A stretch of DNA of 35,550 bases from Saprospiraceae bacterium (lineage in GTDB: Bacteria; Bacteroidota; Bacteroidia; Chitinophagales; Saprospiraceae): assembly GCA_021604865.1 (NCBI GenBank), contig BQJU01000076.1, positions 1 through 35,550 on the forward strand, read 5' to 3'. The notes under the pieces were generated by a model, which saw nothing but the letters and a program-made list of their open reading frames with translations, ran no database searches and was not told where the DNA came from. Shown here piece after piece: positions 15,586-24,800 of the stretch (position 1 is its first letter; the number at the start of each line of letters is the position of its first letter). Position numbers and translations under genes: made by a program.

Positions 15586-18300
15586 ATGAAGAAATTACTG
15601 CCTGTCATACTTTTGCTACTGACTACAAATCTTTGGAGTCAATCCATACTGGATACGGCAAACCGCTTGAACGAAGACAATCGATATGTCGCTTCCAATG
15701 CGTTGATGAAACAATTCATCAAAGACCACCCCGACCGTTTTTTTGATCTGTCACAAGCGTACTTTCTGATCAGTTATAACTATATGCAGCTGGGCGATTA
15801 TCAGGCGGCATTAGCAGCCAATCGTCAATCACGATCCATCCGGGACCAGATACTTTCTGATAATATCGCCGAAAATTACATGCGTGAAGGTGCCATCCAC
15901 CTTTTGATGGGAGATTATGAGCGTTCCATAGATTTGTTATATACAGCCTACAACCTTCCGATTGAAGATCCGCAGACCTTTGCACTGACGGCTGCTTATA
16001 TGGCTTCGGCCCAACAGGCTTTGGGCAATTATGAAAAAGCGTTGGAGGGGTATCAGCAAGCTCAGGATATCTTGTCGATCGAATTGGGGGATGACCATCC
16101 CGACCTTTCCACCAATTATTACAACCTGGGTCGATTATACCTGGAATGGGGAAAAAAAGATCAAGCTCAATCGGCCTTGGAACAGGGTTTACTCATTGCC
16201 ATGCGTTGGCCAGAAAGGAGGGATCAATTGGGCCGTATTTACAATGCTCTCGGGCTGTTGACTGTAGAAGAAAACCCCGAAAAGGCGAAGGGGTATTTCC
16301 ATCAGGCCGAGGGGGTATTGCAGCTTGCTTTTGGAGATTATCACCCCGAGTTAATCCGCACAAAATTACACCTCGCAAAGGCGGCTATGAAGCTGGAGGA
16401 TATGACGCTGGCTCGGGTACAGGTAGATGCCGCAATCAGCCAATTGCTGCCTGCCGGAGAAATGGGCCCGCAGGCCGAAGCTTCCTCACTTGACGGTTTA
16501 TTACTGGCTGAAGCCTGGCAAACCCGTGCGTTAATCTACATTGATGGACAAAATGAAGCCGAACTGGAACAGGCGCTAACGGACTGCGAACGTGCCGTTA
16601 AGCTACTCAACCAGGAATTGAATCTGCGTTATGGCGATGCTAGCCAACTGAAAATACTGGCACACCTGCACTCGATTTATGAAACCGGCATGATCGCGGC
16701 ACTGGACTTGTTTCAATATTCAGCAGCTTACGAATATCAGGAGCGTGCTTTCGGCTTTGCAGAAGCAGCAAGGGCCAATTTATTACGTGTTCAAAGGATG
16801 GGTAGTGGTGATCTGGCCACCCGGTATCCGAATTTGTTTCAGCAGGAACAAACCTTAAAAAATGATTTGCGTCAGGAAGAGGCTTTACTACAACTGAATC
16901 CTACAAATGAGAAACAACGCCAGGCCAAGGTGATTGCTTACCAAAAGTACATTGCTTTTCTTGAAAATTTGAAGAAAGAACATCCGGAATATTACCATGC
17001 CTTATTTGAAGTCAACCTGCCCCAAATCAAAGACGTGCAACAAACATTAGATGGGCAAACAGCACTACTGGAATACTTCATCGGCCAGCATGACTATTAT
17101 ATTTTTGCCATCAATGCTAAAGCGCATGAGGTCATCCGTTTGCCAAAGAAAACAAGTCTGGAGCCCAAATTAAAACTGAATACCAGCTGGAAAGGCTTGG
17201 TTTCCAAGGGAGAAACCGGACCGGGTGTTTACTCCAAATTGGAGCATCAGGTGGAGTCCACTGATTTGGAAAAAAGCATTGGCGGACTCCTGGTTGCCAT
17301 CCAAAAAATCACCCCTCAGCAGTTTGCAAGCTATAGCCACGACCTATACTTAAAGCTTATTCAACCGGTTGAAAATATCCTAAAAAACAAACAAAAGCTG
17401 ATCGTTGTACCTCACCAACAATTAAATGCAGTGCCCTTCGAAGCCCTGATTACCAAGCCGGTTGATGACGAAAAAAAGATAAAATACAATAAGCTAAACT
17501 ACCTGATACAGGATTTTGCTATTCAATACGCCGCTCATGCGGGGAGTAGCACCAGCAAAAAAGCCACGCCACCCATTACGGAATTTGAACCGTTGCTGGC
17601 TATGGCACCCATTTTCTCCCTTGACTCTACCGGCAGTTATATCCGTGAATCACACCGATTTCTTTTTGATACCCTATATCAATCGGATGCAGCTATGCGG
17701 GCCGTCTCTCCAGATGGACGGATTTTTCAGCCCCTAAAATATTCCGAACAGGAAGTTTTAGATCTGGTGGAATTATTTAAACGTAAAAAGACAATGGCCA
17801 AGGCCTATTTTTCTGAGCAGGCCACTGAAACCACTTTTAAAGAGGAAGCCGCTGGTTATCAATTTATTCATCTGGCTACCCATAGTTTTATCAACAGGAA
17901 TAATAGCAGCCTGTCGGGTATTGCCTTTTTTCAATCAAAATCGGAAAGCGAGGAAGATGGCGTGCTTTATCTTTCTGAAATCTACGGTTTGGAATTGAAC
18001 GCCCGCATGGTAGTGCTGAGTAGTTGTGAGAGTGCCTTGGGTACTTATGCGCCTGGTGAGGGCAGCCTTTCTTTAACCCGTGCCTTTCTGGTAGCAGGGG
18101 CCGACAATGTGCTTTCTACACTATGGAATGTATACGATCGTTATGCTTCGGAATTGATGACCAAATTCTATGGTGAATTGCTCAACGAAAAAGAACCTGC
18201 CAGTGCTTTGCGCAAAGCCAAATTGAATATGATCAATGGAAAAAGTACGGCTAATCCTAAGATTTGGAGTGGGTTTGTGCTTTGGGGGGTGAGATTGTGA
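15586..18300 (+). CDS. Exported TPR-CHAT protease
   Basis: 904 residues. A signal peptide (MKKLLPVILLLLTTNLWSQS) is followed by roughly eight tetratricopeptide-like helical repeats (about 25-360, for example ALGNYEKALEGYQQAQDIL), a helical linker (about 370-570) and a CHAT domain (about 580-904). The caspase-clan catalytic pair is intact: His766 in HLATHS and Cys814 in VVLSSCESALG, with the usual downstream GEGSLSLTRAFLVAGADNVLSTLW. CHAT domains are cysteine proteases related to caspases and separase; TPR arrays typically sense or bind a partner. The signal peptide places it in the periplasm, where the anti-sigma outer domain is exposed. The caspase gene follows 70 nt later. Confidence 0.88.
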   Translation: MKKLLPVILLLLTTNLWSQSILDTANRLNEDNRYVASNALMKQFIKDHPDRFFDLSQAYFLISYNYMQLGDYQAALAANRQSRSIRDQILSDNIAENYMREGAIHLLMGDYERSIDLLYTAYNLPIEDPQTFALTAAYMASAQQALGNYEKALEGYQQAQDILSIELGDDHPDLSTNYYNLGRLYLEWGKKDQAQSALEQGLLIAMRWPERRDQLGRIYNALGLLTVEENPEKAKGYFHQAEGVLQLAFGDYHPELIRTKLHLAKAAMKLEDMTLARVQVDAAISQLLPAGEMGPQAEASSLDGLLLAEAWQTRALIYIDGQNEAELEQALTDCERAVKLLNQELNLRYGDASQLKILAHLHSIYETGMIAALDLFQYSAAYEYQERAFGFAEAARANLLRVQRMGSGDLATRYPNLFQQEQTLKNDLRQEEALLQLNPTNEKQRQAKVIAYQKYIAFLENLKKEHPEYYHALFEVNLPQIKDVQQTLDGQTALLEYFIGQHDYYIFAINAKAHEVIRLPKKTSLEPKLKLNTSWKGLVSKGETGPGVYSKLEHQVESTDLEKSIGGLLVAIQKITPQQFASYSHDLYLKLIQPVENILKNKQKLIVVPHQQLNAVPFEALITKPVDDEKKIKYNKLNYLIQDFAIQYAAHAGSSTSKKATPPITEFEPLLAMAPIFSLDSTGSYIRESHRFLFDTLYQSDAAMRAVSPDGRIFQPLKYSEQEVLDLVELFKRKKTMAKAYFSEQATETTFKEEAAGYQFIHLATHSFINRNNSSLSGIAFFQSKSESEEDGVLYLSEIYGLELNARMVVLSSCESALGTYAPGEGSLSLTRAFLVAGADNVLSTLWNVYDRYASELMTKFYGELLNEKEPASALRKAKLNMINGKSTANPKIWSGFVLWGVRL

Positions 18301-18345
18301 GAGGGTGATGTTGTGAGAGGGTGAGAGGGTAAGAGAGTGAGGTGA
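18295..18345. repeat. Short direct repeats between the CHAT and caspase genes
   Basis: A 14-bp unit, TTGTGAGAGGGTGA, occurs at 18295-18308, overlapping the CHAT stop codon, and again at 18311-18324. Degenerate GAGGGT/GAGAGT units continue to about 18345. The block is purine-rich and low in complexity, unlike its surroundings. Confidence 0.75.
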
Positions 18346-18370
18346 TTTTCAATAAAAAACGGATAAAAAC

Positions 18371-19810
18371 ATGAAAAAATACTTACTCTTCCTATTTGTT
18401 CCCGTTTTATTGGGGTTGTATTTTCCGGAAACGGACCTTAAAATGCGTAGTGGAAAAGACTTCGCCCTGTTTATTGCTGTGGAAGACTACCAGGAATGGC
18501 CGGATTTGCGCAATCCGGTTTCCGATGCTCGGGCTGTGGCTAAGGAATTGGAAACCGAATACGGCTTTACAACAGAGGTATTGACCAACCCCCGCCGGAA
18601 TGAAATTTATACGGTACTCGAAAAATACCGCAACTTGGAATATAGCGATGATAGCCAGCTGCTGATTTTCATATCGGGCCATGGCGATTTTCGGGAAGGC
18701 ACGAGAGAGGGCTTTTTTATTCCCACAGATGGTTTGTTGAATGATGCCTTTCAGGATACCTATATTCCACATACCCGATTGGAGCGCATCGTCGATAATA
18801 TTCCCTGCAAACACATCTTGCTAGCCATTGATGCCTGTTATTCCGGCACCTTTGATGAAGATATTGCACTCAGCAAATCCCGTCCTTCCCAAGATTTGGG
18901 GAAACTAGATGAAGTAAATTTATTTGTACAACGGCAATTGAAACATCATTCGCGCCTCTATTTGACCTCAGGAGGCAAAGAGCGGACCCCAGATGGACAA
19001 AATTATTCGCCCTTTACCCAGCACTTCCTGGAAGGCCTGCGAAGTTACGGCATCAATGATGACGTTTTGACCTATACCGAATTGTTAGGGTTTATGGAGG
19101 TTGCCAATCCCAAACCACGCTCCGGTCAATTTGGTAGCCACGAGCCTGGCGGTAGTTTTTTATTTGTAACCCGAAAGGCAGGGGCTTTTGCCAAGGTCGA
19201 AAAACAAAACAAGCCCGAGGTCAGCCTGGAACCTGAAAAAAAACCAGCACAACAACCTAAGGTTGATAAAACGACATCCTCCGCTACAGTATCTATCCGC
19301 GATCCGCGTGATGGACAGCAATACCTTACCAAACAAATCAACCAACAAACCTGGCTGACCCAAAACCTGAATGTAAAAACGACTAATTCCTGGTGTTACA
19401 ATAACAAGCAAGCTAATTGTGATGAATATGGCCGTTTGTATAGTTACGAAGATGCGGTTAAAGTGTGTCAGGGGCTAGGCACCGGCTGGCACCTGCCCTC
19501 CGGTAATGAATGGCAAAATATGATCAGATTGTTTGGTGGTCTGGAGGGTGATTCGGATGATAATGGGGCTAAGGCTTTGGAGGAATTAAAGAAGAATGGC
19601 AGTAGTGGATTTGATGTGAAGTTCGGGGGGGAGAAATTTTATAGTAGTAGCTTTAGTAAATTGGGATCTTTTGGTAATTATTGGACGAGTACCACCGGTA
19701 AGAATAACGGACAAATGATTATTGGTTTTAGCAATAATGGTCCTATTTATTATAAGGAATCATCTTTAGGTAGCAAAAATGGTTACTCCTGCCGGTGTGT
19801 AAAGAATTGA
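18371..19810 (+). CDS. Exported caspase-family protease with C-terminal FISUMP domain
   Basis: 479 residues. A hydrophobic N-terminus (MKKYLLFLFVPVLLGLYF) acts as signal peptide or anchor. A caspase p20-like domain (about 30-265) has catalytic His104 in ISGHGDF and Cys156 in IDACYSGTF, with the expected start LFIAVEDYQEWPDLRNPVSDA. A Lys/Pro/Glu-rich linker (about 270-315) leads to a FISUMP domain (about 318-479) with the family marks YLTKQINQQTWLTQNLN, GWHLPSGNEW and a final YSCRCV. FISUMP domains are C-type-lectin-like and common on surface proteins of this phylum, so here the domain may bind a ligand or tether the protease. Last gene of the operon; its role as effector or partner of the CHAT protease is inferred. 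Confidence 0.87.
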   Translation: MKKYLLFLFVPVLLGLYFPETDLKMRSGKDFALFIAVEDYQEWPDLRNPVSDARAVAKELETEYGFTTEVLTNPRRNEIYTVLEKYRNLEYSDDSQLLIFISGHGDFREGTREGFFIPTDGLLNDAFQDTYIPHTRLERIVDNIPCKHILLAIDACYSGTFDEDIALSKSRPSQDLGKLDEVNLFVQRQLKHHSRLYLTSGGKERTPDGQNYSPFTQHFLEGLRSYGINDDVLTYTELLGFMEVANPKPRSGQFGSHEPGGSFLFVTRKAGAFAKVEKQNKPEVSLEPEKKPAQQPKVDKTTSSATVSIRDPRDGQQYLTKQINQQTWLTQNLNVKTTNSWCYNNKQANCDEYGRLYSYEDAVKVCQGLGTGWHLPSGNEWQNMIRLFGGLEGDSDDNGAKALEELKKNGSSGFDVKFGGEKFYSSSFSKLGSFGNYWTSTTGKNNGQMIIGFSNNGPIYYKESSLGSKNGYSCRCVKN

Positions 19811-19825
19811 ATCCACTTCTAAACC

Positions 19826-19856
19826 TTTGCCTTTTCTCATAATCTGTCTATCTTCG
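19826..19856 (+). promoter_or_regulatory. Promoter of asnS
   Basis: TTTG (19826-19829), 19 nt, then TATCTTCG (19849-19856). It separates asnS from the caspase gene and predicts a 5' UTR of about 75 nt. Confidence 0.6.
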
Positions 19857-19870
19857 CGACTTCAAAAAAA

Positions 19871-19915
19871 ATGAGTTCGGCAAAAATAAGCCGAATACAT
19901 TGTATTGGGAACTAA
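19871..19915 (+). promoter_or_regulatory. asnS leader: 14-codon reading frame and hairpin
   Basis: A short frame MSSAKISRIHCIGN ends in an Asn codon just before TAA. Within it TTCGGC (19876-19881) can pair with GCCGAA (19890-19895). With only one Asn codon and no T-tract, a classical attenuator is doubtful. Confidence 0.25.
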
Positions 19916-19936
19916 ATTTTCTGCAAGAGGATTAAT

Positions 19937-21397
19937 ATGCAGAAGAACAATAACGATAGCACAATGGATAAGCGTACGGAAATTTCAAAAGTATTGGCGG
20001 AACCCCAATTCGGGGAGCAGGTTACCGTAATGGGCTGGGTAAGAGCCTTTAGAAACAACAAATTTATTGCCTTAAACGATGGTTCCTGCATGAAGACCTT
20101 GCAGGTGGTGGTCGATTCGGACAAAGTTGAGGAAAGTGTGGTAAAAAAGATCAACTTTCACGCTTGTATCAAAGCCACCGGGCAGCTGATAGAAAGTCAG
20201 GGTGCTGGACAAACCATGGAAATACTGGCCGATACCATTGAAATTTTAGGGGAAACGAATCTGGAAAAATACCCCTTGCAGCCCAAGCGCCAAACGATGG
20301 AGTTTTTGCGTGAAAACGCACACTTCCGTATGCGTACCAATACCTTTAGCGCGGTGTTCCGCCTTCGGCACGCCATAGCTTATGCCATTCACAAATATTA
20401 CAACGATCGCGGTTATTATTATATGCACTCGCCTATTATCACAGGTAGTGATGCCGAAGGAGCTGGTGAGATGTTTCAGGTAACTACCCTGGATGTAAAC
20501 AAGCCAGCCCGTACGGAAGATGGAGCTATTGATTGGGGGCAGGACTTTTTTGGCAAAGCCACTAATCTCACTGTTTCCGGGCAATTGCAGGCAGAAGTAG
20601 CCGCCCTGTCACTGGGTAAGGTCTATACCTTTGGACCTACATTCCGTGCTGAAAATTCCAATACTTCCCGCCACCTGGCCGAGTTCTGGATGATTGAACC
20701 GGAAGTAGCCTTCGCCGATATTCACGACGACATGGATCTGGCTGAGGACTTCGTGAAATATTTGATCAACTACGTTTTGGATAACTATCCGGATGATCTG
20801 GAAGTGTTGGATCAACGCATTCAGGAAGCCGAGAAAAATATGCCCAAAGAAAAGCGCCGCCCGATGGGCCTGGTTGAGATGTTGCGCTTTGTGGTAGACA
20901 ATGATTTTGAGCGCATCACCTATACAGAAGCCATCAATGTGCTGCGTGGCTCTAAGGATTTCAAAAAGGGTCGTTTTGCTTACGAACCAGTTTGGGGCGA
21001 AGACTTGCAGTCGGAACACGAACGCTACCTGGTAGAGAAAAAATTCAAAAAGCCGGTCATTGTCCGCGATTACCCAAAGGACATCAAATCATTTTATATG
21101 CGCCAAAATGATGATGATAAGACCGTTGCGGCTATGGATGTACTTTTCCCATATATCGGTGAGGTGATCGGTGGCTCACAGCGGGAAGAACGCCTGGAGG
21201 TGCTGGAAAAACGCATGCAGGAAATGAACATCCCTGAAAAAGAGCTCTGGTGGTACCTGGATCTGCGCAAATTTGGCGGTGCTCCTCACTCCGGATTCGG
21301 CCTTGGCTTTGAGCGTATGGTGCTTTTTATTACGGGTATGGGTAATATTCGTGATGTGATTCCATTTCCACGGGCACCGAAGACGGCGGAGTTTTAG
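19937..21397 (+). CDS. asnS: Asparaginyl-tRNA synthetase
   Basis: 486 residues, class IIb. The N-terminal OB-fold anticodon-binding domain (about 20-125) includes VTVMGWVRAFRNNKFIALNDGS-like spacing. The catalytic core has motif 2 around FGPTFRAENSNTSRHLAEF and motif 3 GFGLGFERMVLFITG, with the SGQLQAE segment typical of AsnRS rather than AspRS. It charges tRNA-Asn in the cytosol. Two starts are possible: the ATG at 19937 or at 19964 (MDKRTEISK); conserved sequence begins after the second, and I keep the longer form. It has its own promoter and a short leader frame. The stop is TAG, followed by 60 open in-frame codons. Confidence 0.95.
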   Translation: MQKNNNDSTMDKRTEISKVLAEPQFGEQVTVMGWVRAFRNNKFIALNDGSCMKTLQVVVDSDKVEESVVKKINFHACIKATGQLIESQGAGQTMEILADTIEILGETNLEKYPLQPKRQTMEFLRENAHFRMRTNTFSAVFRLRHAIAYAIHKYYNDRGYYYMHSPIITGSDAEGAGEMFQVTTLDVNKPARTEDGAIDWGQDFFGKATNLTVSGQLQAEVAALSLGKVYTFGPTFRAENSNTSRHLAEFWMIEPEVAFADIHDDMDLAEDFVKYLINYVLDNYPDDLEVLDQRIQEAEKNMPKEKRRPMGLVEMLRFVVDNDFERITYTEAINVLRGSKDFKKGRFAYEPVWGEDLQSEHERYLVEKKFKKPVIVRDYPKDIKSFYMRQNDDDKTVAAMDVLFPYIGEVIGGSQREERLEVLEKRMQEMNIPEKELWWYLDLRKFGGAPHSGFGLGFERMVLFITGMGNIRDVIPFPRAPKTAEF

Positions 21398-21580
21398 GAT
21401 TTAAGAGGGGGCGCATCTTATTTATTTGGTTTAATTAAGTACAACGAAACTGATGGAGACACCTATCCAAGATTGTCCCTATTACAAGACAGTACTGTAC
21501 AGAAAAAATTCTCTCTTAACGAAATTTTAGAACTGCCTAAAATCTCTATTGATACAATGGAAGTTTATGCATTAAACTAA
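21398..21580 (+). pseudogene. Open remnant in frame after the asnS stop
   Basis: Sixty sense codons follow the asnS TAG in the same frame and end at TAA (21578-21580). The translation has protein-like composition (for example FSLNEILELPKISIDTMEVYALN in its last third) but no start codon except a late internal ATG, and no recognised family. It is best read as the C-terminal stump of a lost gene; readthrough of TAG is a remote alternative. Confidence 0.35.
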
Positions 21581-21837
21581 ATATGATTAAAAGAATTTCG
21601 AAAATTTAATAGTACACAATAATTAAGAACCCAGAAACCATAAGGGAGCAATCCTTTATTACAAAATTGTCAATTATTGGTTATTGGGGCACATGCTTAC
21701 CCACCCTGAGGTGCAATGATACCCTATTAACAGCCAGAAGACATTCAAAGCCCGAAAGATGTAAAATAAACTAATATTCATTTCCTTACCTTTGAGTATC
21801 CAAAAGTCCATTCTTTTACAAAACGAAAAATCAGGAA
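21581..21837. other. Intergenic region before the PNGase F-like gene
   Basis: AT-rich, without a credible coding frame. A TACCTTTG promoter element lies near its end (21787-21794). Confidence 0.5.
21787..21794 (+). promoter_or_regulatory. -7 element of the PNGase F-like gene
   Basis: TACCTTTG matches TAnnTTTG exactly and lies 43 nt before the ATG at 21838. No good -33 TTTG is seen at the right distance. Confidence 0.5.
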
Positions 21838-24800
21838 ATGATCAAAAAGATTTGTTTTTTACTCTTTATTAGTAGTCTCTTTCTTTGTTACCATATTCAT
21901 GCACAGGATACCATTGTCGTTCAAACCCTTACCTTGAATTCAACTGAAAGGGCGGGTGATTATGATTTTCCAGATGATCCTGATCAGTCTTATGAAAAGA
22001 TTTTAATGACCTATAAAATGCGTTGTCACGGTGGCCAGGTGGGCAGTGGCAATGTAGGTTGCCGGGAATGGGATTATAGCTGTAATACCTTTATTACCGA
22101 CTCTAGCCGTGTGGATTCAAATCAGGCAGTGCATGCCTCTCATTTGATCAGTAATTTTAATGACGAGGTATTTGAGTATACTTTTGAGCCGACATATACC
22201 TATTATCAATACCAACAAAGGCAAATCACCTTTACAGATACCATTTCTGAAAATATTGCTTCTATTGGAAATGGAACGGACAACATTAGTTTGGCCGGTA
22301 ACCAGCCGACTACAAAGGCGCAATTTTTGTACACTGTGGACGAACTAACTACGGCTGGTTTAACTGCCGGTTCGATTACCAGTATGAATCTACAGCTTGC
22401 TCAGGCTGGTGATGTACTTTCATTCTTGCGCATCAATATGAAAGCAACTAGTAAAACGGTCTTAGATGAAACAGATCCCGATCTAGATGGCTTTACAGAG
22501 GTGTATTTTTTAAATACAGACTTTACAGGGGCCGGTGATCATGCCTTTAATTTTTATAATGCCTTTGATTGGGACGGCAGCTCCAATATTATTGTGGAGC
22601 TAAGTTTTACAAATTCAGGTATGTCTACTGTCTCCGACCTTAGCAGCCACGATGCCGGTTTTGATGCGACTTTGATTTCCGGTGACACCGATTACAGTTT
22701 GCAATTTTTAGGATCAGGAAGAATTCCTTTGGATGCCTCCGCTTTATCAACGGTCAATGACCAGATAACTATTGCCTTGTGGGTTAACGGTGCAGCGGAT
22801 ATTATGCCTGTAAATTCCACCATTTTTGAAGGAACCGATGCCAGTAATCAAAGGCAAGTAAATGTGCATTTACCCTGGGGCAATGGTCAGGTCTATTGGG
22901 ATTGTGGTAATGATGGCAGCAATTATGACCGAATCAATCTTGCTGCCGATCCTGCGTCCTGGGAAGGGCAATGGAATCATTGGGCTTTCACCAAAAATAC
23001 CAATACCGGAGAGATGAAAATTTACCTTAACGGCGAATTATTCCATTCGGGTTCCGGCTTAACCAGACCCATTGATATCAATGCCTTTACTTTTGCAGGA
23101 AACATTGCCGGGTCTAATTCCTACTTTGGCAAAATAGATGAACTTCAAATCTGGGATGTTGAATTGGATCAGCCAACCATTCAATCCTGGATGCGCCAAT
23201 CCATTGACAATAGCCATCCGAATTACAACAACCTTCGGGCCTATTTCGCCTTAAATGAAGGCTCAGGAAATGCTTTGACGGATGCCTCCTCTAGCATGGT
23301 CAATACAGCAGTAAATGGTGTGCCCAGTTGGAAACAAACCAGAGGAAAAGATTTGTATAAAGGTTTTATGACCCATACTTTTCGGCCCAATATCGATTTC
23401 GTTCAGGGAGAATACACCGTCAATGAAACGGTCGTTGTTGTTTTGGACTCTGTCTTAAATGATGTACACCAGGTGCTTGAATATGCTGTTGATGGATCAG
23501 ATTTAATTATAGTAGATACCTTTTTCGCCTATCAGGCGGGCATGACTTATGTTTACGATGAAAGTGGTGTCGTAGTCGATACGGTGTTTAACGCAAGTCA
23601 AAATACGATCAATATTGGTGAGCTGAGCTACTACAATAAATTTCCTGCCAAATATGAAATTTTATCGCTGGTCACTCCTTACGGAAATGGCCTGGATTTG
23701 GGAAGCGGAAAGACCTTCACTTTTGATGTAACGGATTATGCTCCGATTTTAAAAGGCTCAAAACACATGTCTATTGAATTGGGTGGACAAAACCAGGAAG
23801 AACTGGATATCCAATTTCTGTTTATCACTGGTACGCCGCCTAGAACGGTAAAGAACATTCAAAATATCTGGCCATTCCGCCGTGGCAATTACGGATCGAT
23901 CCAAACCGACGAGGTCTTTGAACCCAGAGTGCTGCAATTGGATGCCGATGGCCACTATTTTAAGATCCGTTCCAGTATTACCGGGCACGGTCAAAATGGA
24001 GAATTTGTTCAGCGGACCCATTATTTGAATTTGGGTGGCGGTGCCAATGAATTTGAATTTCCAGTTTGGAAAGCTTGCGGTAGTATCCCGATTTATCCAC
24101 AGGGAGGTACCTGGCTGTTTGACCGTGCTGGTTGGTGTCCGGGTGATCCAACAGATGTTCAGTATTCGGATATCACCTCTCTGGTTACTCCCGGTGAATC
24201 TATTGAAGTGGATTATGGTGTAATAGGCGCGCATTTAACGGAGGCCAATTATTTGGTTTCCCAACAATTAGTGACCTATGGAGCAGCCAACTTCGGCAAT
24301 GATGCCGCTGTGATAGATGTCATTCGTCCAAGTAAAAAAGTGGAGCACGAACGGTTCAATCCCGCCTGTAACAGACCTGCTATTGTGATTCAAAATACAG
24401 GGAGCAACACCTTAACAAGTTTGGATATCAGCTATAAAGTACAGGGAGGTAATGCCTTGACTTATACTTGGACTGGCAGCCTGGAATTGATGGAAACAGC
24501 TGAGGTGGAATTGCCCGTTGGGGATATTTCTTTTTGGGAAACGATGGAAGCGCCCGGTGTCTTTGAGGTCACTATTTCCAGCCCTAATGGCATTGCCGAT
24601 GAATATGCCAATAATAATGTCATCCGTTCTGCATTTAACTCCTTCGCCATTTTTGAAGGTTCCATTACCTTAAAATACAAAACCAATAGCCGCCCGAATG
24701 AAAACCGGATGTTCATTACCGATCATGCCGGTGATGTTGTTTTAGAAAAAACCGATATGGAAGCCAATACCACTTATGAAGATGATATCAGCTTACCCAG

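Noticed and set aside
13910-19810. A type III-E CRISPR (Craspase) locus
   Set aside because: TPR-CHAT and a sigma gene are present, but there is no repeat array, no gRAMP/Cas7-11 and no Cas1; the CHAT protein is also exported.
19861-19936. T-box or amino-acid attenuator before asnS
   Set aside because: No T-box sequence, a single Asn codon and no alternative terminator with a T-tract were seen; only a weak leader frame and hairpin are noted.
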